Source: Streptomyces sp. CCM_MD2014
GTDB taxonomy: Bacteria > Actinomycetota > Actinomycetes > Streptomycetales > Streptomycetaceae
DNA: 64,000 nucleotides
NCBI RefSeq assembly: GCF_000772045.1
Contig: NZ_CP009754.1
Span: 5,518,001-5,582,000, forward strand
Direction: 5' to 3'
Positions 1 to 9,104 of the stretch are shown in pieces. The notes beneath the pieces are model-generated. The model worked only from the letters and a program-made list of their open reading frames with translations, was not told the origin of the DNA and ran no database searches. Every line of letters begins with the position of its first letter. Within the stretch, counting starts at the first letter, position 1. The position numbers and the translations under genes are program-made.

Positions 1-374
1 AGCGGGAGTTTCAGATCGAGCGCGGCGGGACCTGGGACAAGGGCAAGAACTGCGAGACGTTCAACCCGCTGGGCCCGTGGCTGGTGACCGCCGACGAGGT
101 GCCCGACCCCCAGCGGTTGTCGCTGCGGCTGTGGGTCAACGGCGAGCTGAAGCAGGACGGGACGACGGCGGAGCAGATCTTCCCCGTGGGGGAGGTCGTG
201 CGGTACGTCAGCCAGTTCATGGTGCTGCGCCCCGGTGACGTCATCAACACCGGGACGCCGGCGGGCGTGGCGATGGGGCGGCCCGAGCCGAAGCCGTACC
301 TGCGGGCGGGGGACGTCGTCGAACTGGAGGTCGAGGGGCTGGGGCGGCAGCGGCAGGAGCTGAAGGGGGCCTGA
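1..374 (+). CDS. Fumarylacetoacetate hydrolase family protein, C-terminal part
   Basis: The reading frame is open from the left edge and ends at TGA 372-374, so only about 123 C-terminal residues are present. It contains the hallmarks of the FAH fold: a GPWLVTADEVPDPQ stretch, then LWVNGELKQ, and the metal- and substrate-pocket segment VINTGTPAGVAMG, ending in a GDVVELEVEGLG strand. FAH-family enzymes hydrolyse or hydrate 2-oxo acids with a Mg2+ or Ca2+ ion in the cytoplasm. The family includes 2-hydroxyhepta-2,4-diene-1,7-dioate isomerase and acylpyruvase, and the fragment cannot separate these. The gene is cut by the window edge, not broken. Confidence 0.9.
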   Translation, partial: REFQIERGGTWDKGKNCETFNPLGPWLVTADEVPDPQRLSLRLWVNGELKQDGTTAEQIFPVGEVVRYVSQFMVLRPGDVINTGTPAGVAMGRPEPKPYLRAGDVVELEVEGLGRQRQELKGA

Positions 375-496
375 GCGTGAGGGCGGGCGGTCTCCCGGCC
401 GGTCGGGTGTCCGTGCCGGGGCCGTCCGTGTGATGGTCGCCCGGCGAGGGAATGTTCTCCGGCGGGCGCGAGCGGCCGCCGGAGAGCCTGTGGGCC

Positions 497-3088
497 ATGC
501 ACTCCATCAGACAACGTATGGCCGCTCTCCGGCCCCGCATGGGCCGGACCGGGCTGGCCTGCGCCCTCGTGGCGGGCCTCGCGCCCGCCCTCGTCGTCGG
601 GGCCGGGGCCTCGCAGGCGCAGGCCGAACCGTTGCCGGGCGGACTCGGGCCGTGTGTCGGGACGCAGTGCCCCGACGAGTTCCCCGAGATCAACAACGGC
701 CCGTTCGCGGGGCGCGACAACGCCGTCAACGTCTTCGCCGGTGACGACTTCCGCGTCCGGGGACGGGCCGCCGAGGCCGAGGGCCGGGTCGTCGTCCTCG
801 ACGACTTCGACATGAACAAGAGCGAGGGCGGCAGCGCCGTCTACGACATCGGCATCGCGGGCGTCGGCTCGCGCGTGCCGCCGCCGGACGGGGCCGACTT
901 CCTGACCACCGGGAACGACATCACCGTCGCGCCGGGGCAGCGGCTGCTCGCCGACGGCGGGGTCGTCCGCTACGGCGGCACGGTGACCGGGACCGTGACC
1001 GGCGACCTCGAACACGACCCGGACGCCGCCGACCCCTACCTCGGTCTGCGCGACGAGCTCACCGCGGCCAGCCAGTGCTACGCCCGGGTGGACGGCGAGC
1101 TGCGGACCGCTACGGGAACGGCCGTCAACCAGGGCTACCAGACCGTCTTCACGGGCGACGGCACGTCGGACATCCAGGTGTTCAACGTGGACTTCGACCT
1201 GGCCAGTGCCTCCGGCGGGCAGCAGGGGATCGTCTTCGACGAGATCCCCGGCGACGCGACCGTCCTGGTGAACATGCTCGGCTCCGAGCGCACCGTCAAC
1301 ACCTACAGCGGCGGCATCGCCGACGACACCGACCCCCTCAACGGCTACCGCGAGCGTCTGCTCTGGAACTTCCCCGACGCCACCACGGCGAACTTCGCCG
1401 GCACGGGACAGTTCCAGGGCAGCGTGCTGGTCGGACCGCAGAACTCCATGTCCACGGTGTCGCTGCCCGGCATCAACGGGCGCTTCTACAGCGCCGGTTC
1501 CATCACCCACACCAGCGAGCAGTCGGGCGTCGAGTTCCACGCCTACCCGTTCAACGGCGACCTCCCGGACTGCGGTGACACACCTCCCGGTCCCGGCCCG
1601 GGCCCCGTGACGGGTGAGGTGCGGGTCGTCAAGACGGACGCGGAGTCCGGGGACGCGCTGGCCGGGGCGGAGTTCGAACTGTGGGAGGAGACCAACGGGG
1701 TCGACGGTCTTCAGACCGGCGGGGCGAACCCGGACACGCAGGTGGGAGACGTCTGCACGACGGACGCCGGCGGCGTGTGCGCGCAGACGGTGCCGACCGG
1801 TACGTACTACTGGCGTGAGACGGCCGTGCCCGACGGCTACGAGCTGCCCGACCCCAACGTCTTCGGCCCGCTGGAGCTGACGGAGGACAACGCCGCGGGC
1901 GGGGTGCGGCTCGAGGCGCGGAACACCCCCGAGGACGAGCCCGGTCCGGTGACGGGGCGGGTCCAGGTCGTCAAGACGGACGCGGAGTCCGGGGACGCGC
2001 TGGCCGGGGCGGAGTTCGAGCTGTGGGAGGAGACCAACGGGGCCGACGGTCTTCAGACCGACGGGGCGAACCCGGACACGCAGGTGGGAGACGTCTGCAC
2101 GACGGACGCCGACGGCGAATGCACCCGGGTGGTGCCGACCGGTACGTACTACTGGCGTGAGACGGCCGCGCCCGACGGCTACGAGCTGCCCGACCCCAAC
2201 GTCTTCGGCCCGCTGGTGCTGACGGAGGACAACGCCGGGGAGGGCGTCCGGGCCGAGGCGGAGAACACCGCCGGCGACGACGGCCTCGACACGGGACAGG
2301 TGCGGATCCGGAAGATCGACGCCGAGTCGGGCGCCGTGCTGCAGGGAGCGGTCTTCGAGCTGTGGGAGGAGACCAACGGCGTCGAAGGCCTCCAGACCGA
2401 CGGTGCCGACCCCGACACCCGGATCGGCGGCGACTGCGTGACCGGCCCCCTGGGGCGGTGCGCGCGGACGGTGGAGCCCGGCACGTACTACTGGCGTGAG
2501 ACCGCCGCACCCGACGGCTACGAGCTGCCCGACCCGAACGTCTTCGGCCCGCTGGTGCTGACCGAGGGGAACCTCGAGGACGGCGTGCAGATCGAGGCGG
2601 AGAACACCCCGGAGGACGAGCCCGGCCCGCCCGGACCCGACGACGAGGGCTCCATCGAGGTGGAGAAGACCGACGCGGGGAACGGCGAGCCGCTCGCCGG
2701 CGCGGAGTTCGAGCTGTGGGAGGAGACCAACGGGCTGGCCGGTCTCCAGACCTCCGGTGACAACGCCGACACCCTGACCGGGGACTGCACCACCGACGCT
2801 TCCGGCGGCTGTGTCTTCGAGGACCTCGAACCCGGGTCGTACTACCTGCGGGAGACCGCCGTGCCCGAGGGGTACGAGCTGCCCGCGGACCCGGTGACCG
2901 GCCCGATCAGGGTGACCGAGGCGAACGCCGGGGACGGCGTCACCGTGCGCATCGACAACGAGCGCGAGGGCGACGACGGCCACGGGGGCTACGGCGACGA
3001 CGGCGGTCACGGGGGTGACGACGGGCACGACGGGCACGACGGGCACGACGGCGGCTACGGCCACGGCTCCGACTACGGAACCAGGTAG
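497..3088 (+). CDS. Secreted choice-of-anchor A / SpaA-repeat surface protein
   Basis: About 863 residues. ATG 497 is chosen because it is followed directly by a signal peptide ([21 protein letters not shown], cut near AQA-EP); ATG 452 and ATG 518 are alternatives. A choice-of-anchor A type beta domain occupies roughly residues 60-360. Four SpaA-like prealbumin-fold repeats of about 114 residues follow, each opening with a KTDAESG-like strand and closing with an E-box such as [15 protein letters not shown]. In this fold the Lys and the E-box Glu can form an isopeptide bond. Each repeat also carries a pair of Cys. The C-terminus is a Gly/His/Asp-rich tail with no LPXTG or LAXTG motif and no membrane anchor, so wall attachment is unclear. 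Probable adhesin or extracellular matrix protein. Confidence 0.8.
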   Translation: MHSIRQRMAALRPRMGRTGLACALVAGLAPALVVGAGASQAQAEPLPGGLGPCVGTQCPDEFPEINNGPFAGRDNAVNVFAGDDFRVRGRAAEAEGRVVVLDDFDMNKSEGGSAVYDIGIAGVGSRVPPPDGADFLTTGNDITVAPGQRLLADGGVVRYGGTVTGTVTGDLEHDPDAADPYLGLRDELTAASQCYARVDGELRTATGTAVNQGYQTVFTGDGTSDIQVFNVDFDLASASGGQQGIVFDEIPGDATVLVNMLGSERTVNTYSGGIADDTDPLNGYRERLLWNFPDATTANFAGTGQFQGSVLVGPQNSMSTVSLPGINGRFYSAGSITHTSEQSGVEFHAYPFNGDLPDCGDTPPGPGPGPVTGEVRVVKTDAESGDALAGAEFELWEETNGVDGLQTGGANPDTQVGDVCTTDAGGVCAQTVPTGTYYWRETAVPDGYELPDPNVFGPLELTEDNAAGGVRLEARNTPEDEPGPVTGRVQVVKTDAESGDALAGAEFELWEETNGADGLQTDGANPDTQVGDVCTTDADGECTRVVPTGTYYWRETAAPDGYELPDPNVFGPLVLTEDNAGEGVRAEAENTAGDDGLDTGQVRIRKIDAESGAVLQGAVFELWEETNGVEGLQTDGADPDTRIGGDCVTGPLGRCARTVEPGTYYWRETAAPDGYELPDPNVFGPLVLTEGNLEDGVQIEAENTPEDEPGPPGPDDEGSIEVEKTDAGNGEPLAGAEFELWEETNGLAGLQTSGDNADTLTGDCTTDASGGCVFEDLEPGSYYLRETAVPEGYELPADPVTGPIRVTEANAGDGVTVRIDNEREGDDGHGGYGDDGGHGGDDGHDGHDGHDGGYGHGSDYGTR
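1627..2970 (+). repeat. Four tandem SpaA-domain coding repeats
   Basis: The K-T-D core codons recur at about 1631, 1973, 2312 and 2666, giving unit lengths of 342, 339 and 354 bp. Units 1 and 2 are nearly identical at the DNA level over long stretches, while units 3 and 4 have diverged. This suggests a recent duplication or gene conversion of the first two units, and a locus prone to repeat-number change. Confidence 0.85.
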
Positions 3089-3115
3089 CGGCGGCGCGAC
3101 CCGGACGCACACCAC

Positions 3116-3147
3116 GCCGGCCGCGGGGACCTCACCCCGCGGCCGGC
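3116..3147. terminator. Bidirectional hairpin terminator
   Basis: A perfect 13-bp stem (arms 3116-3128 and 3135-3147) with a 6-base loop lies between two convergent genes. It has no T-tract, which is normal for Streptomyces terminators. It probably serves both the surface protein gene and the opposing oxidoreductase gene. Confidence 0.75.
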
Positions 3148-3173
3148 GTTCGCGCGTTCGCCCGCGCCCGCCG

Positions 3174-4046
3174 TCACGCCAGGAGCGCGGCGAGCCGGCG
3201 CCAGCCCTCCCGGGGGAGGCGGGCCGTGTCGTCCTCCACGAGCTGGAGGGCCACGTGATCGGCTCCCGCGGCGTGGAAGGCGTCGATGCGGGCGCGGATC
3301 GTGGCCTCGTCGCCCCAGGCGAACACGGCGTCGATGAGGCGGTCACTGCCGCCGCCCGTGACGTCGTCGTCCGTGAAACCGAGGTTCAGGAAGTTCCTCG
3401 TGTAGTTCGGCAGCTTCAGGTACATGGCGAGGTAGGCGCGGGCCGTCGCACGGGCGCGGGACGGGTCGGAGTCGAGGACGACCTTGAACTCCGGGGCCAG
3501 CAGCGGGCCCTCGCCGAGCCGTTCGCGGGCCTGCGCGGTGTGCTCCGGGGTGACCAGGTACGGGATCGCGCCCGCCGCCCGGTCCCGGGACAGGTCCAGC
3601 ATCTTCGGGCCCAGCGCCGCCAGCACCCGGTGCCCGGAGCGCATCCCGGCCCGGTCCAGCTCGTCCAGGTAGCCGACCATCGTCGAGTACGGGCGGCGGT
3701 AGCCCTCCGCGAGCGGGGCGTGGCTCACTCCGAGGCCGAGCACGAAGCGGCCCGGGTGGGACACCTCCAGCTCGGCGAAGCCCGCCGCCGCCTCGGACGC
3801 CTCGTGCTCCCAGATGCTCTGGATGCTGGTGCCGACCACGATCCGCTCGGTCGCCTCGATCAGCGGGGCCGCGTTCCGGGCGGAGCTGTTGCCGCCGAGC
3901 CACAGGGCGCCGTAGCCGAGCCGTTCCAACTCGGCGGCGGCCTCGGCGCGTTCGGTCGCGCCCTCCGGGTCCTCGGAGCGCAGGGGCACGCTCCAGACGC
4001 CGTACCGTCCGACCGATTCCTTCAGGGAAGCCGTCGCCTCGTTCAT
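3174..4046 (-). CDS. LLM class F420-dependent oxidoreductase
   Basis: 290 residues with the TIM-barrel pattern of luciferase-like monooxygenases: GVWSVPLR at the N-terminus, LGYGALWLGG, IVVGTSIQSIWEH, and GRFVLGLGVSH before the long insertion. Length and motifs fit the actinobacterial F420-dependent subgroup (TIGR03620-like), which use reduced F420 rather than FMN. The substrate is unknown. ATG 4046 has a GGAGGG about 10 bases upstream. It is transcribed toward the surface-protein gene and stands apart from the neighbouring MocA pair by about 100 bp, so it may be monocistronic. Confidence 0.82.
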   Translation of the reverse strand: MNEATASLKESVGRYGVWSVPLRSEDPEGATERAEAAAELERLGYGALWLGGNSSARNAAPLIEATERIVVGTSIQSIWEHEASEAAAGFAELEVSHPGRFVLGLGVSHAPLAEGYRRPYSTMVGYLDELDRAGMRSGHRVLAALGPKMLDLSRDRAAGAIPYLVTPEHTAQARERLGEGPLLAPEFKVVLDSDPSRARATARAYLAMYLKLPNYTRNFLNLGFTDDDVTGGGSDRLIDAVFAWGDEATIRARIDAFHAAGADHVALQLVEDDTARLPREGWRRLAALLA

Positions 4047-4143
4047 CGGTTGTGATCCCTCCGGTGGGCACCGTGATCATGCTGCGTGTCTGCCTGCCAA
4101 CCACGGGTACCCACCGCTGATTCCCCGACCGCGCCCGTCCGGG

Positions 4144-4620
4144 TCACTCGCCCAGGAACCGCTCCAGTGCCTCCACCACCAGCCGGTGGTCCTCCACCTG
4201 CGGCAGCCCGGAGACCGTCACCGCGCCGACGACACCGACGCCGGCCACCGTGACGGGGAAGGAGCCGCCGTGCGCCGCGTACGTGCCGGGGTCGAGCCGC
4301 GAGGACTCCTCGAAGGACGTGCCCTTGGCCCGGAAGCGCGAGCCGACCAGGTACGACGCCGAGCCGTACCGCTCCACGACGCGGCGCTTGCGGGCGATCC
4401 ACGCGTCGTTGTCGGGGGTGGAACCCGGCAGGGCGGCGTGGAAGAGCTGCTGCCCGGCACGGTGGATGTCGACGGCGACCGGGGCCTCGCGCTCCCGGGC
4501 CAGCTCGACGAGCAGGGAGCCCAGCGCCCACGCGTCGTCGTTCGTGAACCGGCGGAAGACCAGGCGGCGTTCCTGCTCCTCCAGCTCCGCGACGGTGGGG
4601 GGCGTCGGCGTGGTGCTCAC
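4144..4620 (-). CDS. UPF0303 / HbpS-like heme-degrading domain protein
   Basis: 158 residues, starting at GTG 4620, which overlaps the stop of the upstream oxidoreductase gene by 4 bases (GTGA). It shows the UPF0303 pattern: FTNDDAWALGSLLVELARE, VAVDIHRAGQQLFHAALPG, the SFEESSRLDPGTYAAHGGSFPV core and a GVVGAVTVSGLPQVEDH strand. The longer in-frame reading that extends upstream lies across the MocA gene and is not used. The family has the HbpS/GlcG fold; some members bind heme, but a role here is unproven. Translational coupling to the MocA oxidoreductase suggests a shared job under the ROK repressor. Confidence 0.8.
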   Translation of the reverse strand: MSTTPTPPTVAELEEQERRLVFRRFTNDDAWALGSLLVELAREREAPVAVDIHRAGQQLFHAALPGSTPDNDAWIARKRRVVERYGSASYLVGSRFRAKGTSFEESSRLDPGTYAAHGGSFPVTVAGVGVVGAVTVSGLPQVEDHRLVVEALERFLGE

Positions 4621-5699
4621 AGGGCCACCACCACTCCGTCGCGGGCGGACCGGCGGGCCGCCTCCAGTACGTCCAGGGCGGCGGCCGCCTCCCGCGCGTC
4701 CACCGGATTCGGGCCGCCCTCGCGCAGGGCCTTCGCCACCGCCGCGTAGTACGCGGGGTAGTCGCCCGCGACGGTCGCCGCCACCCGACCGCCGCCGGTC
4801 AGCGGGGAGTCGCCGGCGCCGACGCGGCCCCACAGCGACTCGTCCTCCTCGCCCCAGCCGGGGCCCGGCCGCTTGCCCTCGCGCAGCGCCGCCTCCTGCG
4901 GGTCGAGACCGTGCTTGACGTAACCCGCCGTCGAGCCGAGCACCCGGAAGCGGGGGCCGAGCTGGGCGGCGGTGGAGGAGACGTAGAGGTGGGAGCGGAC
5001 GCCGTTCGCGTGCGTGAGCGCGAGGAACGTGTCGTCGTCCGCCTCCGCGCCCGCCCGCCGGACGACGGACTCGGCGTACACCTGCGTGACCGGGCCGAAG
5101 AGGACCAGGGCCTGGTCGACGACGTGGCTGCCGAGGTCGTACAGGAGGCCGCCGATCTCCGCCGGGTCGCCGGACTCGCGCCAGCCGCCCTTCGGCTTGG
5201 GCCGCCAGCGCTCGAAGCGGGACTCGAAGCGCCACACCTCGCCGAGCGCGTCGTCGGCCAGCAGCTCGCGCAGGGTGAGGAAGTCGTTGTCCCAGCGGCG
5301 GTTCTGGAAGACGGAGAGGAGCAGGCCGCGCTCCTCGGCCAGGGCGGCCAGCGCACGTGCCTCGGCGGCCGTGCCCGCGACCGGCTTGTCCACCACGACC
5401 GGCAGGCCGGCCTCCAGGGCCCGCGTGGCGAGCGGTACGTGCGTCTTGTTCGGGGACGCGACGACGACCAGGTCCAGCTCGCCGGCCCGGTCGAACAGCT
5501 CGTCGGGCGTGGCGACGGTGCGCACGTCCGGGAACTCGGCGCGGGCCTGCTGCTGCCGCTCCGGGTGGGAGGTGACGACCGTGTCCAGGGCCAGGCCCTC
5601 GGTGGCGGCGATCAGCGGGGCGTGGAAGACGGAACCCGCGAGGCCGTAGCCGACGAGGCCGACGCGCACAGGGGGAGTGCCGGGAGGGGTAGCAGTCAT
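4617..5699 (-). CDS. Gfo/Idh/MocA family NAD(P)-dependent oxidoreductase
   Basis: 360 residues from ATG 5699, placed at MTATPPGTPPVRVGLVGYG. An upstream in-frame ATG at 5735 would run through the operator and is rejected. The N-terminal Rossmann fold has GLVGYGLAGSVFHAPLI, and the family signature VVVDKPVAGTAAEARAL supplies the catalytic-type EKP-like Lys. The C-terminal alpha/beta domain has GGLLYDLGSHVVDQAL. Such enzymes oxidise or reduce sugars, inositols or related polyols. It is divergent from the ROK regulator, shares its operator region and is followed by the overlapping UPF0303 gene, so a sugar-linked operon is likely. Confidence 0.88.
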   Translation of the reverse strand: MTATPPGTPPVRVGLVGYGLAGSVFHAPLIAATEGLALDTVVTSHPERQQQARAEFPDVRTVATPDELFDRAGELDLVVVASPNKTHVPLATRALEAGLPVVVDKPVAGTAAEARALAALAEERGLLLSVFQNRRWDNDFLTLRELLADDALGEVWRFESRFERWRPKPKGGWRESGDPAEIGGLLYDLGSHVVDQALVLFGPVTQVYAESVVRRAGAEADDDTFLALTHANGVRSHLYVSSTAAQLGPRFRVLGSTAGYVKHGLDPQEAALREGKRPGPGWGEEDESLWGRVGAGDSPLTGGGRVAATVAGDYPAYYAAVAKALREGGPNPVDAREAAAALDVLEAARRSARDGVVVAL

Positions 5700-5707
5700 G
5701 CGTCCTA

Positions 5708-5730
5708 CTTTCGCAACGGTGTTGCCAAAG
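5708..5730. promoter_or_regulatory. ROK-type operator between divergent genes
   Basis: CTTTCGCAAC (5708-5717) and GTTGCCAAAG (5721-5730) form an inverted repeat with 9 of 10 matches around a 3-base spacer. It lies in the 56-bp gap between the MocA gene and the ROK regulator. The form TTNGCAAC...GTTGCNAA is typical of operators bound by ROK/NagC-like repressors, so autoregulation plus control of the MocA operon is inferred. Confidence 0.72.
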
Positions 5731-5755
5731 TGCAAGCGCCGGGGACAATGGGGAT

Positions 5756-7159
5756 GTGAACAGGAGCAACGCGGGTGACGGTGCCAATCTGCTCGCCCTG
5801 CGCAGCCACAACACCGCCCTGGTGCTCGACCTGCTGCGCACCGCCGGCGCCGAGGGCATCAGCCGGCTGGAACTGGCCGAGCGCACCGGGCTCACCCCGC
5901 AGGCGGTCAGCAAGATCACCGCACGGCTGAGGGGCGAGGGCCTCGCCGCCGAGGCCGGACGCCGCGCGTCCACCGGCGGCAAGCCGCGCACGGTGCTGCG
6001 CCTGGTGCCGGGGGCGGGCCACGCCCTCGGCGTCCACCTGGACCGGGACGAGCTGCGGGCGGTGCTGGTCGACCTCGACGGCGCGGTGGTGGGGGAGCGG
6101 TGCGCTCCCCTCGACCTCGGCGCGGGGGCCGAGGTCGTGCTGGCGGGGGTGGCGCGGGCGGCGCGGGAACTCGTCGCGGAGGTACTGGGACCGCCTGTCG
6201 CGGAGCGCCCCGGCCCGCCCGGCGCGGAGGGCCCGCGGACGCCGGCGACGGAGGTGCCGGGCGCGTGGGTCGGGGGGGAGCGGGACTCCGGGGCGGGGGG
6301 GCCGGGGGAGCGAACCTCGGGGACGTCGGATCCGGGGGAGCGGGCCTCCGGCGAGCGGGAGCCGGGGGAGTCGGCCTCGGAGGAGAGGGTCTCGGAGGAG
6401 CGGGCCGCGGAGGGGCGGGTGTCCTGTGCCGGGGAGGGCGCGCCGCCGGGCGCCGCTCTGGACGCCGCGCCCACCCTCCTCGGCCTCGGCGTCGCCCTTC
6501 CCGGGCCGCTCGATCACGTCCGGGGTGTGCTGCACCGGGTCACCGGCTTCCCGGAGTGGGACGGTTACCCGCTGCGGGACGCGCTGGCGCGGCGGCTGGG
6601 CGTGCCGGTCGTCGTGGACAAGGACACCAACGCGGCGGCGCTCGGCCTCGCGATCGGAGGCGGGAGTGCCGACGGGGGGCGGGGCGGCGGCTCCTTCGCC
6701 TACCTGCACCTCGGTACGGGGCTCGGCGCCGGTCTCGTCTTCGGCGGCCGGGTGCACCGGGGCGCCCGGACCGGTGCCGGGGAGTTCGGCCACCAGGTCG
6801 TCCAGCTCGACGGGCCGCCCTGCACCTGCGGCGCCCGGGGCTGCATAGAGGCACTGTGCCTCGCCGCCGTCGCCCGCGGGGACCTCGCGGAGGCGGCGAG
6901 GGTGCTCGGGGCGGGCGCCGCGAACCTCGCCGGGCTGCTGGACATCGACCTGGTGCTGCTGGGCGGCCGCACCGTCGCCGCCGCGTCCGAGGCCTTCGTC
7001 CACGGCGTCGGCGCGGTCCTCGACGCCCGCGCCCGGCGCGAGGGCGGCCACACGGGCGCCGTACCGGTGCGGATCGCCCCGGGCGGGACGCGGGCGGTCG
7101 CGGAGGGCGCGGCCCAACTGCTGCTCGCGCCGCTGTTCGGGCGCGGGGACGGCGGCTGA
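5756..7159 (+). CDS. ROK family transcriptional repressor with low-complexity insertion
   Basis: 467 residues from GTG 5756. An N-terminal winged helix (about residues 10-80, LELAERTGLTPQAVSKITARL) precedes a ROK sugar-kinase-like domain. The domain has VDKDTNAAALG, LGTGLGAGLVFGGRVHRG, GEFGHQVV and the zinc cluster CTCGARGCIEAL. Between the two halves, residues about 144-238 are a Gly/Glu/Pro/Ser-rich stretch with repeated PGERTSG/PGERASG-like units that the family does not normally have. It probably represses the divergent MocA operon through the operator at 5708-5730 and responds to a sugar ligand. The low-complexity block is likely a disordered linker. Confidence 0.88.
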   Translation: MNRSNAGDGANLLALRSHNTALVLDLLRTAGAEGISRLELAERTGLTPQAVSKITARLRGEGLAAEAGRRASTGGKPRTVLRLVPGAGHALGVHLDRDELRAVLVDLDGAVVGERCAPLDLGAGAEVVLAGVARAARELVAEVLGPPVAERPGPPGAEGPRTPATEVPGAWVGGERDSGAGGPGERTSGTSDPGERASGEREPGESASEERVSEERAAEGRVSCAGEGAPPGAALDAAPTLLGLGVALPGPLDHVRGVLHRVTGFPEWDGYPLRDALARRLGVPVVVDKDTNAAALGLAIGGGSADGGRGGGSFAYLHLGTGLGAGLVFGGRVHRGARTGAGEFGHQVVQLDGPPCTCGARGCIEALCLAAVARGDLAEAARVLGAGAANLAGLLDIDLVLLGGRTVAAASEAFVHGVGAVLDARARREGGHTGAVPVRIAPGGTRAVAEGAAQLLLAPLFGRGDGG

Positions 7160-7342
7160 GCCGGCCGGATTCCCACAGCCGGACAGGCCGGCCCGGCCCG
7201 CCGCGTGACCCGCGCCGGGGGGGTACCGACCTGCGCGGGCTGTCGATCCGGCCCGTCCCGGTGGCAGGACCGGCCCGCCCGCCCCGGTGGCCGAGCCGGC
7301 CGTCTCCGTTCACCCCGTCTCCCGTGTCTCGAACATCCCCGC

Positions 7343-7588
7343 GTGGACTGTCCGAACGACCAGGCCCCCGGCGCTCCCGTCCGCTCCGGGATTCCCGAGC
7401 ACGGACGCGTGCCGAAGTACTACGCCGTCAAGGCACGGATCGACCTTCTCGTCCGCAGACCGGCTGAGGGCGGCGCCATCCCCACCGAGCGGGACCTCTC
7501 CGAGCGGTACGGGGGCGCCCGCGAGACCGTGCGGCAGGCCCTGTGCGAACTCGTGTTCGACGTCTGGAAGGAAGCCACCGGAAGCTGA
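7343..7588 (+). pseudogene. Truncated GntR-family (DasR-like) regulator remnant
   Basis: The segment VPKYYAVKARID...IPTERDLSERYG...RETVRQALCELV is the N-terminal GntR winged helix and resembles that of DasR. It then runs into FDVWKEATGS and a stop. The whole effector-binding UTRA domain, about 170 residues, is missing. GTG 7343 is one possible start (81 residues), GTG 7409 is another, and no good ribosome site is visible. It could be a decayed gene or a small DNA-binding protein; I favour decay. It sits between the ROK gene and the HAD gene. Confidence 0.55.
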
Positions 7589-7664
7589 GACGGCCGTTCC
7601 CACAAGATCCGGCACTGTTTAGGCTGAGGCACACGCAGGACCGCCCAGGCAGGAGACCGAGCAC

Positions 7665-8444
7665 ATGGCAGACCGCAAGCCCATCGAGTCGTGGCTCACC
7701 GACATGGACGGGGTCCTCATCCACGAGGGCGTGCCGATCCCCGGCGCCGACGCCTTCATCAAGAGGCTCCGTGAATCCGGCAAGCCCTTCCTGGTCCTGA
7801 CCAACAACTCGATCTACACCCCGCGCGACCTGCACGCCCGGCTGCGCCGCATGGGCCTCGAAGTGCCGATCGAGTCCATCTGGACCTCGGCCCTGGCCAC
7901 CGCCCAGTTCCTGGAGGACCAGCGGCCCGGCGGCTCGGCGTACGTCATCGGCGAGGCCGGTCTGACCACGGCCCTGCACGACATCGGCTACATCCTCACC
8001 GACCACGACCCCGACTACGTGGTCCTCGGCGAGACCCGCACCTACTCCTTCGAGGCCATGACGAAGGCGGTACGGCTGATCAACGCCGGCGCCCGCTTCA
8101 TCTGCACCAACCCCGACGAGACCGGCCCCTCCACCGAGGGCCCGCTCCCGGCGACCGGCGCGGTGGCCGCCCTGATCACCAAGGCGACCGGCAAGCAGCC
8201 GTACTTCGCGGGCAAGCCCAACCCGCTGATGATGCGCACCGGGCTCAACGCGATCGGCGCCCACTCCGAGACCAGCGCCATGATCGGCGACCGCATGGAC
8301 ACCGACGTGCTGGCGGGCATGGAGGCCGGGATGCAGACCTTCCTCGTCCTGACCGGCCTCACCCGGCCCGAGCAGGTCGAAAACTTCCCGTACCGCCCGT
8401 CGCAGGTGGTCGACTCCATCGCGGACCTCGTGGAACGGGTCTGA
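7665..8444 (+). CDS. HAD-IIA family hydrolase (NagD-like phosphatase)
   Basis: 259 residues from ATG 7665, with a purine-rich stretch upstream. HAD motif I is LTDMDGVLIHEG, motif II is LTNNS, and the C-terminal motif IV is MIGDRMDTDVLAGMEAG. The cap region between them is the C2b type of the NagD, AraL and PGP group. These Mg2+-dependent cytosolic phosphatases act on small sugar phosphates, nucleotides or phosphoglycolate. It probably stands alone; the next gene has its own GGAGG site about 100 bp downstream. Confidence 0.92.
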   Translation: MADRKPIESWLTDMDGVLIHEGVPIPGADAFIKRLRESGKPFLVLTNNSIYTPRDLHARLRRMGLEVPIESIWTSALATAQFLEDQRPGGSAYVIGEAGLTTALHDIGYILTDHDPDYVVLGETRTYSFEAMTKAVRLINAGARFICTNPDETGPSTEGPLPATGAVAALITKATGKQPYFAGKPNPLMMRTGLNAIGAHSETSAMIGDRMDTDVLAGMEAGMQTFLVLTGLTRPEQVENFPYRPSQVVDSIADLVERV

Positions 8445-8547
8445 AACCCGGACCTCCTCCGCATGACCCGATCGGAGTAGCCCCGCCCCCGCGCAGGATG
8501 CGGTGACGGGGCCCGCGGGGGAGCCTCCAGGTAACTGGAGGTACACG

Positions 8548-9102
8548 ATGGGCTCACTGAAAGTAACCCTCTGCGCGGGAGCCGCGCTGGCCACCGCGCT
8601 GTGCGCACCGGCGGCCCACGCCTACGCGGCGGAGGGCGGCGGTGTCTCCGTGTCGCCGTCCTCGCCCGCCCCCGGCACCGACGTCACGCTCCGCGTGCCC
8701 GACTGCACCGAGAGGACGGCCGTCGCGGTCTCCGCGGCCTTCGAGTCGGACGTACGGCTCAGCCTGGCCGCGGAGGACGGCGTCCTCGTCGGCTCCAGCC
8801 GGGTCCGCACCAGCGTGCGGGCCGGTGCGTACGCCGTGCAGGTCAAGTGCGGCGAGCAGGCACGCAAGGGCACCATCACCGTCCACGACGAGAGGCGCCC
8901 GACCGCGCCCGCCTCGCCCGTCGCCCCCGTCGACGCGGGCGGCGGCGGCACCGCGGAGCTGGCCGCGTCGGGGACCGGGGACGGGGCGCGCGTCGATCCC
9001 CCCGGCACGGCGCACACCGTGACCGGCCTGGTGCTCGCGGGCATCGCCGCCGTCGCCGTGGCACTGCGCAGCGTCCGCAGCCGGAGCCGCGGGACGGACT
9101 GA
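8548..9102 (+). CDS. Small exported protein with LAASG-type putative sorting signal
   Basis: 184 residues. ATG 8548 has GGAGG 8 bases upstream and starts a signal peptide (MGSLKVTLCAGAALATALCA, cut near AHA-YA). The mature part is a short beta-rich domain with two Cys (residues 53 and 101), probably disulfide-linked. A Pro-rich linker, LAASG (residues 138-142), a hydrophobic segment (about 158-173) and an Arg-rich tail follow. That order matches a sortase sorting signal, with LAASG in place of the LAXTG used in Streptomyces. The class F sortase gene starts 3 bases after its stop, so it is the likely substrate. This inference rests on the motif and the position. Confidence 0.78.
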   Translation: MGSLKVTLCAGAALATALCAPAAHAYAAEGGGVSVSPSSPAPGTDVTLRVPDCTERTAVAVSAAFESDVRLSLAAEDGVLVGSSRVRTSVRAGAYAVQVKCGEQARKGTITVHDERRPTAPASPVAPVDAGGGGTAELAASGTGDGARVDPPGTAHTVTGLVLAGIAAVAVALRSVRSRSRGTD

Positions 9103-9104
9103 CC

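Noticed and set aside
11-3346. Very long minus-strand open frame of over 1100 codons
   Set aside because: It is the antisense shadow of the SpaA-repeat gene; it has repeats mirrored from that gene and no domain, start site or codon pattern of its own.
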